A stretch of 64,000 nt of DNA from CAZUXY01 sp964624235. Lineage in GTDB: Bacteria; Spirochaetota; UBA4802; UBA5368. Below the pieces are notes generated by a model. It was given only the letters and a program-made list of their open reading frames with translations, searched no databases and was not told the origin of the DNA. Position numbers and translations under genes: made by a program. The stretch is from assembly GCA_964624235.1 (NCBI GenBank), contig CAZUXY010000012.1:18912-82911 (forward strand), in the 5' to 3' direction. This document shows positions 1 through 8,300 of this stretch, in pieces. The number at the start of each line of letters is the position of its first letter. Position 1 is the stretch's first letter.

Positions 1-155
1 GCGCTCACCGGATTGGTCAGGTACTTGTAGGTGTTGTCGGGGGTCTCACCCAGGATCTCGTAGATGTGCTTCTGCACGTCCATGCACGAGATAGTGGGCA
101 CCCTGTCAGGTTCGCGGTGTTCCAGCGCCGTTTTTACCCTTTCCAGCGGGTCCAT
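1..155 (-). CDS. uroporphyrinogen decarboxylase (URO-D)-like protein, N-terminus only
   Basis: Only the first 51 codons lie in the window; the gene continues past base 1. The protein begins MDPLERVKTALEH followed by EPDRVP, the typical opening of the URO-D superfamily, which includes heme-pathway decarboxylases and the corrinoid/coenzyme M methyltransferases of the MtaA type. This start is chosen because AGGAGG lies just upstream (reverse strand, around 162-168). It is 37 bases downstream of the M28 peptidase stop on the same strand, so the two may be cotranscribed. The N-terminal EPDRVP form is more common in the methyltransferase-like branch than in true HemE, but with only 51 residues the substrate cannot be decided. 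Confidence 0.7.
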   Translation of the reverse strand, partial: MDPLERVKTALEHREPDRVPTISCMDVQKHIYEILGETPDNTYKYLTNPVS

Positions 156-192
156 GCGTTCTCCTCCTGCCGGCCTTCCCGTGCCGCCGGTC

Positions 193-1347
193 TTATTTCC
201 TTTCTTCCTCGGTCATCGCGATCACCTGCAGGCATATCCGCAGGGCGTTTTGAAGATTTTCTTCAGATATGTTGTCGGGACGGTCCTCCGGGGAATGCCA
301 CAGTGAGAAAAGTTCCGTTTCGTCCATGCCGAAAAGGCAGGCGGACTTTCCGCCCCTCTTGATCAGGGACGCCGAGTCGGTGCCGCCGTAGCTGATCTTC
401 ACCGGCGGCACGTGCAGTCCCGCACGCCCTCCTGCGCGGCCTATAAGGTCCACCACCGAGGGGGTGTAGCTTACGCCGGCCATTTTTTCGCGTGAGATGA
501 CGGCCAGAACCCCCGCTCCCACCGTTTCCATGTTCACGTTGACGGCCGTCTTCAGCAGTTCGCCGTGGTCCCGCGCCCAGGCGGCCGAGCCGGCGAGGTC
601 GGGCTCTTCGGCCCCGAAGGAGACCAGGTGCACCTCGGTGTGTTTCAGTTTTTCGTTTTTAAGGTGCTCGGCGATCCCTATGAGCACCGCCACGGCCGAG
701 AGGTTGTCATTGGCCCCGAGGTTACGCACCTTTGATATCATGGTGAACCTGAAGAACAGGGCCACGGCGAAACCCGCCACCGAGACACCGTAAAGCGCCT
801 GATACCACCCGGCTGCGGCCCCGGCAACGAGTCCGTTCAGTATGCCGGCGGGGATCAACAGTACCGCTCCCAGGGCGGCCGCGTTCTCGACCAGGCTCAC
901 GTGGCGCTTGAGGGGCGAGTAGAACAGTGGCATCATGTTGGGGCTGTCGTGATGGCCCGAGAAGATCAGCACGTTCCTTACCTCCCCAGACGGACGATAG
1001 ACGGCGTCGACGTTCCTGGTGGCCGCTTTACTGAACATCCAGTTCACCACATGGTTCCCGACCGCGCGCGAAAGGAACAGGACCAGCAGCATGAAGGTGA
1101 TGAGCGCCGACGCGGCCGCGGGGACGATGAGATAGAGCACCAGGGAAAGGCCGTACATGACGGTCATGAGGTTGATCATATTGCGGATGAAGTTCGGGCT
1201 CGTTGTCGCGTCGTGAAAGGTAACCGCGGCGCCGCGGCGGCTGAACTCGCCGGCGATGATCTCCACGGCCCTGAATTCACTCTCGCTGCCGGCGGGGCGG
1301 GGCCCCACATCTCGGATCATCTTTTCAATAAATTCCCTGAGTATCAT
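193..1347 (-). CDS. membrane-embedded M28 family zinc peptidase
   Basis: A 384-residue M28-type metallopeptidase. The candidate co-catalytic zinc ligands are visible in order: H132/D134 (HHD), D214 (GANDN), E247-E248 (GAEE), E274 (NMETVG) and H351 (LWHSPED). The start at 1347 is preferred over the longer frame because GGAGG lies 6 bases upstream (1354-1358). Two hydrophobic hairpins interrupt the catalytic fold: one near residues 55-105, ahead of the first ligand, and one near 145-205, between the HHD and GANDN ligands. The family hydrolyses peptides or removes N-terminal amino acids, and here the active site probably lies at a membrane surface. Substrate is unknown. It is followed by the URO-D-like gene. 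Confidence 0.82.
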   Translation of the reverse strand: MILREFIEKMIRDVGPRPAGSESEFRAVEIIAGEFSRRGAAVTFHDATTSPNFIRNMINLMTVMYGLSLVLYLIVPAAASALITFMLLVLFLSRAVGNHVVNWMFSKAATRNVDAVYRPSGEVRNVLIFSGHHDSPNMMPLFYSPLKRHVSLVENAAALGAVLLIPAGILNGLVAGAAAGWYQALYGVSVAGFAVALFFRFTMISKVRNLGANDNLSAVAVLIGIAEHLKNEKLKHTEVHLVSFGAEEPDLAGSAAWARDHGELLKTAVNVNMETVGAGVLAVISREKMAGVSYTPSVVDLIGRAGGRAGLHVPPVKISYGGTDSASLIKRGGKSACLFGMDETELFSLWHSPEDRPDNISEENLQNALRICLQVIAMTEEERK

Positions 1348-1736
1348 GGCATGCCTCCACACGGAATGTACCGTAAGGAACGACACGGATCGACTGGTTT
1401 CCTGCGCGGCATCGGAGAGGGGGCGAGGAGAAGGTACGGGCGCAGGGCGGGATGATTCTACATTATCCGGTACTTCCTGTCAAGATACCTTCTCGTATGG
1501 CATCCGGCCGTATATACATACCGCCCGGGCTCCGTTGCACAAAGACACGCCGCCGGTGAGGAACCGGCGTGCCGCGTCACACCTGTCCGCGGGAATAAAA
1601 ACAACGCACGGCGGCGCACCAACACACCGCCGGCGGAAAACCAGGGAAAATCTTTCGTTAACTGTTACGGTTTGACCGGACCGGCGGCGGAAAGTTCCGC
1701 AAAAATGCGCTTCGTTACCGGGCGCGGGAAAAAACC
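1348..1736. other. intergenic region between divergent genes
   Basis: About 390 bases separate the M28 peptidase (minus) from the promoter of the GNAT-like gene (plus). I see no convincing coding frame. The stretch is GC-rich and carries several partial GCCGGCGG-type repeats around 1560-1690 that could fold, but no clear terminator with a T run. Confidence 0.4.
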
Positions 1737-1765
1737 TTTACATGCCCGGTGTGGTGAAACATAAT
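1737..1765 (+). promoter_or_regulatory. sigma-70-like promoter for the GNAT-like gene
   Basis: TTTACA (1737-1742) and CATAAT (1760-1765) are separated by exactly 17 bases. The -10 box lies about 45 bases before the proposed start codon. Each box has one mismatch to consensus. This is sequence inspection only. Confidence 0.5.
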
Positions 1766-1812
1766 AGTGTGCCTGCCTTTCAACGACCGCGACCACGGGG
1801 GTGCACACGACC

Positions 1813-2622
1813 ATGCTCTCTGAAACCGAAATGAAATTCGTCTACGACCGCGCCTTCCTGCCTGAACACCTGGCGCCCTACGTGCGGGCCGCCGGCGGGT
1901 CTGAACCCTTTCTGTCCGGGGATTACCTTTATTATTTCAACGGGGACGCCGGTGTGCTCGTATTCATCGGGTATCCCCTGGGAAAGGAATATTCCCACGG
2001 GGAGATGCGCGACGCGCTCGAAAGGGCCGCCGCCGCCCGCCGCCCGTCCATCACCGCGCTGATCTGCCCTTCTGAAGAAGGGCCCGGCACGGAGTGGTCT
2101 TCAATGGGATCAGACGTTTATTTCTGCCTGGACCTTTCCCGCCTGGTAATACGCCAGAAGCTCCGCAACACGCTCAGCAGGGCGGCCCGCGACCTGACGG
2201 TGGAGACAGGCAGGGAACTGAAGAGGGAACACCGCAAGCTGATAGGAGAGTTTTTCAAACGACACCGGACGGATGAGGAAACCGCCTATATTTTCAATAA
2301 AGTGCCCGAATACGTCGCCGCGGTCGACAGCGCACTGGTCTTCAGCGCCCGCAATCGCAAGGGGAAACTGGCGGCTTTTGACGTGGCCGATTTCGGTTCG
2401 GCGGACTACGGCTTTTATATGTTCAATTTCACTTCCCGCAAACGTTACGTCCCGGGTGCCTCTGACCTGCTGCTCTCGGCGGTTGTGGACGAGTGTCTCG
2501 CCAGGGGGAAACAGCGCCTCAACCTGGGGCTGGGCATCAATCCCGGGGTTGAGTTCTTCAAGCGGAAATGGGGAGCCGCACCTTTACACGATTACCACTA
2601 TTTTCAGCGCGTGACTGAATAA
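1813..2622 (+). CDS. GNAT-fold / DUF2156-like acyltransferase
   Basis: A 269-residue soluble protein. The C-terminal half resembles the FemAB/BioF2-like GNAT group and the DUF2156 C-terminal domain of phosphatidylglycerol lysyltransferases: GASDLLLSAVVDE, a LNLGLGIN segment, then VEFFKRKWG, matching the usual pattern in which an acyl donor pocket is followed by FK-x-x-G. The basic segment around residues 115-150 is helical and could bind a charged substrate. The start is uncertain: a GTG at 1801 would add four residues, and neither start has a strong ribosome binding site; ATG 1813 is preceded by GGGGG at about 1797. It is convergent with msrA with only six bases between stops. Substrate cannot be read from the sequence. 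Confidence 0.55.
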   Translation: MLSETEMKFVYDRAFLPEHLAPYVRAAGGSEPFLSGDYLYYFNGDAGVLVFIGYPLGKEYSHGEMRDALERAAAARRPSITALICPSEEGPGTEWSSMGSDVYFCLDLSRLVIRQKLRNTLSRAARDLTVETGRELKREHRKLIGEFFKRHRTDEETAYIFNKVPEYVAAVDSALVFSARNRKGKLAAFDVADFGSADYGFYMFNFTSRKRYVPGASDLLLSAVVDECLARGKQRLNLGLGINPGVEFFKRKWGAAPLHDYHYFQRVTE

Positions 2623-2628
2623 AGCATA

Positions 2629-3123
2629 TCAGAATCCCGGCATCCTGCAGCGGTGGCAGGTGTCGCCGGAGCTGTTTTTCTTCTGGTAGTACCGCTGGTG
2701 GTATTCCTCGGCCCGGTAGAATTCCCCCGCCGGAACAATCTCGGTGACCACGGGACGTTTGAGTTTCCCCGAGGAATCGAGACTCTTTTTGTACTTTTCC
2801 GCCGCATCGCGCTGCCCGGGTGTGTGGTAAAAAACCACCGAGCGGTACTGGGTGCCCACGTCGGGACCCTGGCGGTTCGGCGTGGTGGGGTCGTGTATCC
2901 CCCAGAAGATCTTGAGCAGTTCCTCGTATGAAATAATGGCGGGGTCGTATTCCACCAGTACCGATTCGGCGTGTCCGGTCTCCCCCGTACAGACCTCCTC
3001 ATATGACGGGTTTTCAGTATTCCCGCCGCTGTATCCCGCCGTGGTGTCGGTCACACCGCGGGTGTTTATGAACGCTTCTTCAACACCCCAGAAACATCCC
3101 GCCGCGAAAGTCGCTTTTGCCAT
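2629..3123 (-). CDS. msrA: peptide methionine sulfoxide reductase MsrA
   Basis: Reduces the S epimer of methionine sulfoxide in proteins, using thioredoxin as the usual electron donor. The 164-residue protein has the diagnostic GCFWG motif with catalytic Cys10 near the N-terminus, YSGG, and the GTQYRS segment. The C-terminus carries DTCHRC, a plausible pair of resolving cysteines. Length matches stand-alone MsrA; there is no fused MsrB domain. No signal peptide is present, so it should be cytoplasmic. It stands alone between a convergent GNAT-like gene and the divergent cyclase operon. Confidence 0.95.
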   Translation of the reverse strand: MAKATFAAGCFWGVEEAFINTRGVTDTTAGYSGGNTENPSYEEVCTGETGHAESVLVEYDPAIISYEELLKIFWGIHDPTTPNRQGPDVGTQYRSVVFYHTPGQRDAAEKYKKSLDSSGKLKRPVVTEIVPAGEFYRAEEYHQRYYQKKNSSGDTCHRCRMPGF

Positions 3124-3271
3124 ACTGTTTCTCCGTAAGAAGTATATCCGCCTTCATGAAGCGCCGCCCGGCTTCCGGCGGGCCTTTAATGTAATATACG
3201 GCATTAAACCGTTTTCGTCCACTGTCCCGCGTTGAGACAACCGGACATCTCAAATCCGTGCAATTCTTTAC

Positions 3272-3300
3272 TTGAATATGAGTATGTTCCGGTCTATACT
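3272..3300 (+). promoter_or_regulatory. sigma-70-like promoter of the cyclase/kinase operon
   Basis: TTGAAT (3272-3277) and TATACT (3295-3300) have a 17-base spacer and lie 45 bases before the cyclase start. The surrounding stretch 3270-3330 is AT-rich and includes the short palindrome TATGCATA. It would drive the five tightly packed genes to 12874. Confidence 0.5.
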
Positions 3301-3345
3301 TTTTTCGTATATGCATACTCAGTATATTGACCGCGGGGTGGGTTC

Positions 3346-4791
3346 ATGAACCGTACACAGGAAAACGGGATTCCCTTTACACGCACCATTTCGTTCCGCA
3401 TCCTCGTGATCATCCTGACGGTGCTTTCTATAGGGATCGGCGTTACCGTCACCTATTACCTCTACTCCCAGAACAGCACCGTCATAGAATCCAGGGAAAG
3501 CGCCATCCAGGAGGAAAGCGAAGTGCTCTACATCGCCATCCGCAACAACATGCTCGCGGGTGAGGCCCCTATCGCCGTGGACCTGTTCCAGTCCATACGC
3601 CGCGCCGATTTCGTGGCCGATATAGAGTTGTACCGTTCCAGCGGTGTCCTGGCGTTCTCCGACAACACCACCCTCGATACGGTAAACAGGATCATAGGGG
3701 AAAAGGTGTTCACCCCGAAGACCTCTTTCATTACCGGCCGCAAAATCGAGAACGCCGATTTCGAGAAAGCCGTGTCCACCGTCAGCGACGTGTTCGTACG
3801 TGACACCGGCACACGGAAAAAACGCCTTGTGATCTACAAGCCCCTGGTCAACCAGCCCAAGTGCTCCAGGTGCCACGGCATCGACCATGTCGTCCGCGGC
3901 GTGATCCGTATCTCCACCTCGGTGGACCGCGCCTACGAAATGACGCGCCGCAACGTGTGGATCTCGGGCGCCCTCTACGGCCTGGTCGTCGCCGTGCTGA
4001 CGGTCACCCTTATAATCTTCATCAAGCGTATCGTCATCGGCAGGATACTCATGATCGGCAGAGTGGTACAGGGCGTGGGAGAGGGCGATTTCAAAACCCG
4101 TACGGACGTGGGCGGAAACGACGAGATCAGGGACCTGGGCGACAGGATCAACCGCATGATCGACGGGCTTAACGAGCGGTTCAAGCTTTCCAAGTTCGTA
4201 TCGCGCTCCACGCTGGAGCATGTACGGAACGCCGATGAAATCGCACTGGGCGGCGAGAAAAAAACAATGACGGTGCTGTTCTCCGACGTGCGGGGATTCA
4301 CCCGGTTTTCCGAGAAGAAAGACCCGGAGGAGGTCATCAGGGTGCTCAACGTGGTGATGAACCTCCAGTCCGAGATCGTCAACGAATACGGCGGCGACAT
4401 CGACAAGTTCGTGGGTGACGAACTCATGGCGGTATTTGAGGGGGAAAACATGGCACTGCGGGCCCTCAGGGCGGCGGAAAAGATCAGGGACCGGCTGGAA
4501 GAGCATTACCGCGGCTCCAGGGAGGAGGTGGCCGTTGGGATAGGCGTCAACACCGGCGAGATGATCGCGGGGAACATGGGGTCGGGACGCAGGATGGACC
4601 GCACCGTCATCGGCGACGCCGTGAACCTGGGCGCCCGGCTCTGCTCCATCGCCGGCAGGAACACCATAGTGCTCTCGGAATACACCCATTCACTGGTGCG
4701 GGGGCTCATCGAAGCGAAGGAACACGACGCCATCCGTGTAAAGGGAAAATCCGAACCGGTCAAAATCTATACCCTCAGGAAAACATTATGA
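3346..4791 (+). CDS. membrane class III adenylate cyclase with periplasmic CxxCH heme motif
   Basis: A 481-residue sensor cyclase. Order: TM helix (about 17-40), periplasmic domain (41-204), TM helix (205-228), HAMP (about 229-281), class III cyclase (about 305-440). The metal-binding aspartates are D314 (FSDVRGFT) and D358 (KFVGDE). K354 and T420 occupy the adenine-selecting positions, so ATP-to-cAMP is the likely reaction. The periplasmic domain contains CSRCH at 173-177, a c-type heme attachment motif, just before TM2, which suggests heme-based sensing of redox state or a gas. Its stop overlaps the start of the P460-like gene by four bases. The heme is inferred from the motif and from the neighbouring cytochrome-like gene. 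Confidence 0.88.
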   Translation: MNRTQENGIPFTRTISFRILVIILTVLSIGIGVTVTYYLYSQNSTVIESRESAIQEESEVLYIAIRNNMLAGEAPIAVDLFQSIRRADFVADIELYRSSGVLAFSDNTTLDTVNRIIGEKVFTPKTSFITGRKIENADFEKAVSTVSDVFVRDTGTRKKRLVIYKPLVNQPKCSRCHGIDHVVRGVIRISTSVDRAYEMTRRNVWISGALYGLVVAVLTVTLIIFIKRIVIGRILMIGRVVQGVGEGDFKTRTDVGGNDEIRDLGDRINRMIDGLNERFKLSKFVSRSTLEHVRNADEIALGGEKKTMTVLFSDVRGFTRFSEKKDPEEVIRVLNVVMNLQSEIVNEYGGDIDKFVGDELMAVFEGENMALRALRAAEKIRDRLEEHYRGSREEVAVGIGVNTGEMIAGNMGSGRRMDRTVIGDAVNLGARLCSIAGRNTIVLSEYTHSLVRGLIEAKEHDAIRVKGKSEPVKIYTLRKTL

Positions 4792-5387
4792 AAGGCATCG
4801 TGCCGCTGTTCTGTATCCCGCTCATGGCCTTTTGCGCCTGCACGTCTCCCGCCGCCGAACTCGCCTTTCCCGAAAACTACCGGCAGTGGAAGAAGCCGGT
4901 GAAACGAATACTGGATTACCCTGTCCCCGGACACGGCGACACCGCAAGGATCATTTACGCCAACGATATCGCTTTCCGGCCCGTCGTGACAGGTGAAAAG
5001 AACCGTACAACGCGGGTCGAGATGAAAGACGGGGCGATCATCGTGAAAGAGGTATATGCGAACAGTGAGGCGGCGCGGAAAAAGTCTAAAACCCCCTCTT
5101 ATATCATCCTCGACATCATGTACAAAAACCGCTCCCATCCGGAAAACCAGGACGGCTGGCTCTATTATATCATGGAGCCGGGCGGGGAGCTTACCCGTAT
5201 CAAGGGCAGACTCTGCGTAGAATGCCACGTGGCCGCCAATGAATCCCACCCCTACTTCGACGGTAACAGGAATGAAACATTCAGGGACTACCTGTTCGTC
5301 CCCTTCGGGAACATGAATGAAAAAACCAGGCCGGCCAAACCCGCCAGGAAGAAGGGCGGGACTGCCGGAAAAAGGGACAGATCATAA
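4788..5387 (+). CDS. cytochrome P460-like periplasmic c-type heme protein
   Basis: A 199-residue exported protein with an N-terminal hydrophobic signal (about 1-22; Cys16/Cys18 could be atypical lipidation sites) and one CVECH heme-attachment motif at 143-147. The layout FPENYRQWK, ARIIYAND, DGAIIVKEVY, DGWLYY and then CxxCH matches the cytochrome P460 / cytochrome c'-beta family, whose members oxidise hydroxylamine or bind NO and CO. The lysine-rich tail after about residue 178 is unusual. It overlaps the cyclase by four bases and lies two bases before the kinase gene, so it may be a soluble gas/redox sensor or ligand-delivery partner for them. An enzymatic role is equally possible. Confidence 0.8.
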   Translation: MKGIVPLFCIPLMAFCACTSPAAELAFPENYRQWKKPVKRILDYPVPGHGDTARIIYANDIAFRPVVTGEKNRTTRVEMKDGAIIVKEVYANSEAARKKSKTPSYIILDIMYKNRSHPENQDGWLYYIMEPGGELTRIKGRLCVECHVAANESHPYFDGNRNETFRDYLFVPFGNMNEKTRPAKPARKKGGTAGKRDRS

Positions 5388-5389
5388 TA

Positions 5390-8300
5390 ATGAACCCGAT
5401 ATCCATTCCTCCCCTGATCATCGCCGGGATTTCCCTTTACGTGGGGATTTCATATCTCGGGGTCTATTCCACCCTCAGGGAACACCGCTATTATCTCACC
5501 TTCGGGATTTCCGCCGTCCTTGTGTGCGTGTATTCACTGGTCTCCGCCGGCCTCTACAGCGCCGACGGGCTTACGGGAGGGATGGTATGGCAGCGGCTCA
5601 GGATGGTGACCATCATCTTCCTGGGGATAGCGCTGTTCTGGTTCATGATCGATATGGTGCGCTATCCCGGCAGGAAACTGCCCGTTGCGTTGTCGGCCGT
5701 TATGGCCGCCGGAGGGCTGCTGATGCTTGTGGAACGGTGGGAACTCTCCCTGCGGCCCGACATACCGGCCGTGAAGAGCTTTGTACTCCCCTGGGTGGGG
5801 AACGTTACCTACTACGAGGCGGGACGCGGCGTTCTGGGCAATGTACTGAGCGTTATGGCGGTCGTGCTCTTTGCCTTCATCATCCAAATATCCGTACAGG
5901 CCTACCGGAAGGGGAATAAATCCGGCGCCCGGCCCTTCTTTATCGCCGTCGGGATCATGTTCTTCGGACTTTCCAACGACATCGCGGTACACAGCGAGCT
6001 CTACCGGGGGCCCTACCTGCTGGAATACTTCTTCCTGGGGCTGCTCTTCGTAATGACAGTGCCGCTGGTTCGGATATTCACCGGCGCCGCGGAGACCAGG
6101 GCCGCCCTGGAAAAAAGCGAGGAGTTCTTCAGGGGGTTTTTCGACCTAGGGCTCATAGGCATGGCCGTCACCTCCCGTGAAAAGAACTGGATAGAAGTCA
6201 ACCGCCGTTTCGCATCGATGCTGGGCTACACCCAGGAAGAACTGAAAATGATACCCTGGTCCCGGATTACCCATCCCGACGAGCTCGAATCCGACCTCGA
6301 GGTGTACGACAGTATTATCAGGGGTGAGATCGCCCGTTACGACTCGGATAAGCGTTTCGTGCGCAAGGACGGATCCACGGTTCTGACCCACGTCTGGCTG
6401 AGAGGGTTCAGGGGAAGCGGCGGTGTTGTGGAATACGTGATGATGCACATCCTGGATGTGACCGACGAAAAGCGCGCACGGGAAGAAACAGAGACCTTCA
6501 GGGAGCTTTTAAACACGATTATGAAATCCTCTCCCATTCCAATCTATGCGAAAGACAGGGACGGCCGCTTCCTTTTCGTCAACCCGGCGTATACCAGGAT
6601 TTTCGGATTAGCCCCGGAACAGCTGATCGCAAAGACCGGCGAGGAATGCTGGCCGGAAGGTGACGCCGCCCTGTATCGCGAGAAAGACCTTGAACTGCTG
6701 CGGACAGACGACATCCAGAGCTTCGAGCACCGAGTCAGGACCTCGTCAGGTAAACACATAGACATGGTGTTTACACGCGCATGTTTTCACGACGTAAACG
6801 GCGGCATCGCCGGGATTGTAGGCACCATCGCGGACGTTACAGACATAAAAAGGATCCAGGAAGCCCTCAGGGAGAACGAACGCGCCCTGTCGGATATCAT
6901 CCAGGGATTCCCGACAGCGGCGTTCGTAATAAACACAAATCACAAGGTCATCCACTGGAACAGGGCGCTGGAACTGCTCAGCGGCATCCCGGCCGGCGAT
7001 ATTATCGGGACCGGAGCACACTGGAAGGCCTTCTACAGCCACGAACGTCCCTGCATGGCCGATCTTATCGTCGATGATAATGCCGCGGCGGTGGCCACAT
7101 GGTATGCGGGAAAGGTTTCCGACCCCGGAAAGCCGGACGGCGCTCTTGAGGCGGTGGATTTCTTTCCCGATCTGGGTGACACCGGGAAATGGCTCAGGTT
7201 CTCGGCAACGGCGATAAGGAATCATGAGGGAAAGCTTTCGGGGGCGATCGAAACACTGGAAGACATTACCGCACGAGTCATCGCCGAAAGAGAGCTTTCC
7301 AGAAGCGAACGGCGGTTCAGTGATCTGGTCAGAAACCTGCCGGTGGGGGTCTTCCGTACCACCTATGAACACCCGGGAAGGTTCCTTATGATCAATGACG
7401 CCATCGTACGGCTATACGGGTATGACTCAATAGAAGACTTCATGAGCATCAATGTCGCCGATGTATACTACTACGCCGATGAACGCCGCGAATTCACGAA
7501 AAAGATCGTTTCCAGGGGAATGGCGGTAAACGAACATATCCGCTTCAGGAAAAAAGACGGGTCACAGCTCTGGGGCTCGATAACGGTGCAGGCGGTACGG
7601 AACGAGAAAGGCGAAATCCTCTATTTCGACGGAGTCGTCGAGGACATCACCGAACTGGTACAGGCCCAGGACAATATCCGCGAGAGCGAGGAGAAATACC
7701 GGACCCTTATTCAGAACATCGGCGATGCGGTATTCTCCACCAACAGGGACGGCGTCCTGGATTTCATAAGCCCTTCAATCGAAACGATCATCGGCATTAA
7801 AGTGGAAAACGTCGTCGGCCGGCATTTTTCCGTATTCACCCATCCTGATGATTCAGAAAAGGTAAGAACGTCCTTCGTTAAACCGGGAAACGGCACGCAC
7901 AGCAGTATCGAATACCGTCTGACCAAGGGTGACGGAGGGTATCGCTGGGTGAGCAGTTCCAGCATCATGTTGTATAAAGACGGGCGTTTTGCGGGAATCA
8001 TGGGGGTCATCAACGATATCCATCCCCGCAAAGAAGCCGAGGAGCGGCTCCGCGAAAGCGAGGAACGCCTGAGCCTGGCCCTCAGGGGGGCCGACCTGGG
8101 GACATGGGACTGGGACACCGTCACCGGAAAAGTCATCTTCAACGAACGCTATGCTTCGGCGCTGGGTTATCGCCTGGATGAACTTGCGCCCGACCTGTCA
8201 ACCTGGGAAAAGCTGCTGCACCCTGATGACGTCGCGCAAGTGCTGCGTATACTCATCGACCACATGGAGGGCCGGATCCCCTTTTACGAAGCCGAATACC

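Noticed and set aside
3319..4689. 456-residue frame on the minus strand opposite the cyclase gene
   Set aside because: It is a GC-driven antisense shadow of the cyclase, with no family motifs and no ribosome binding site.
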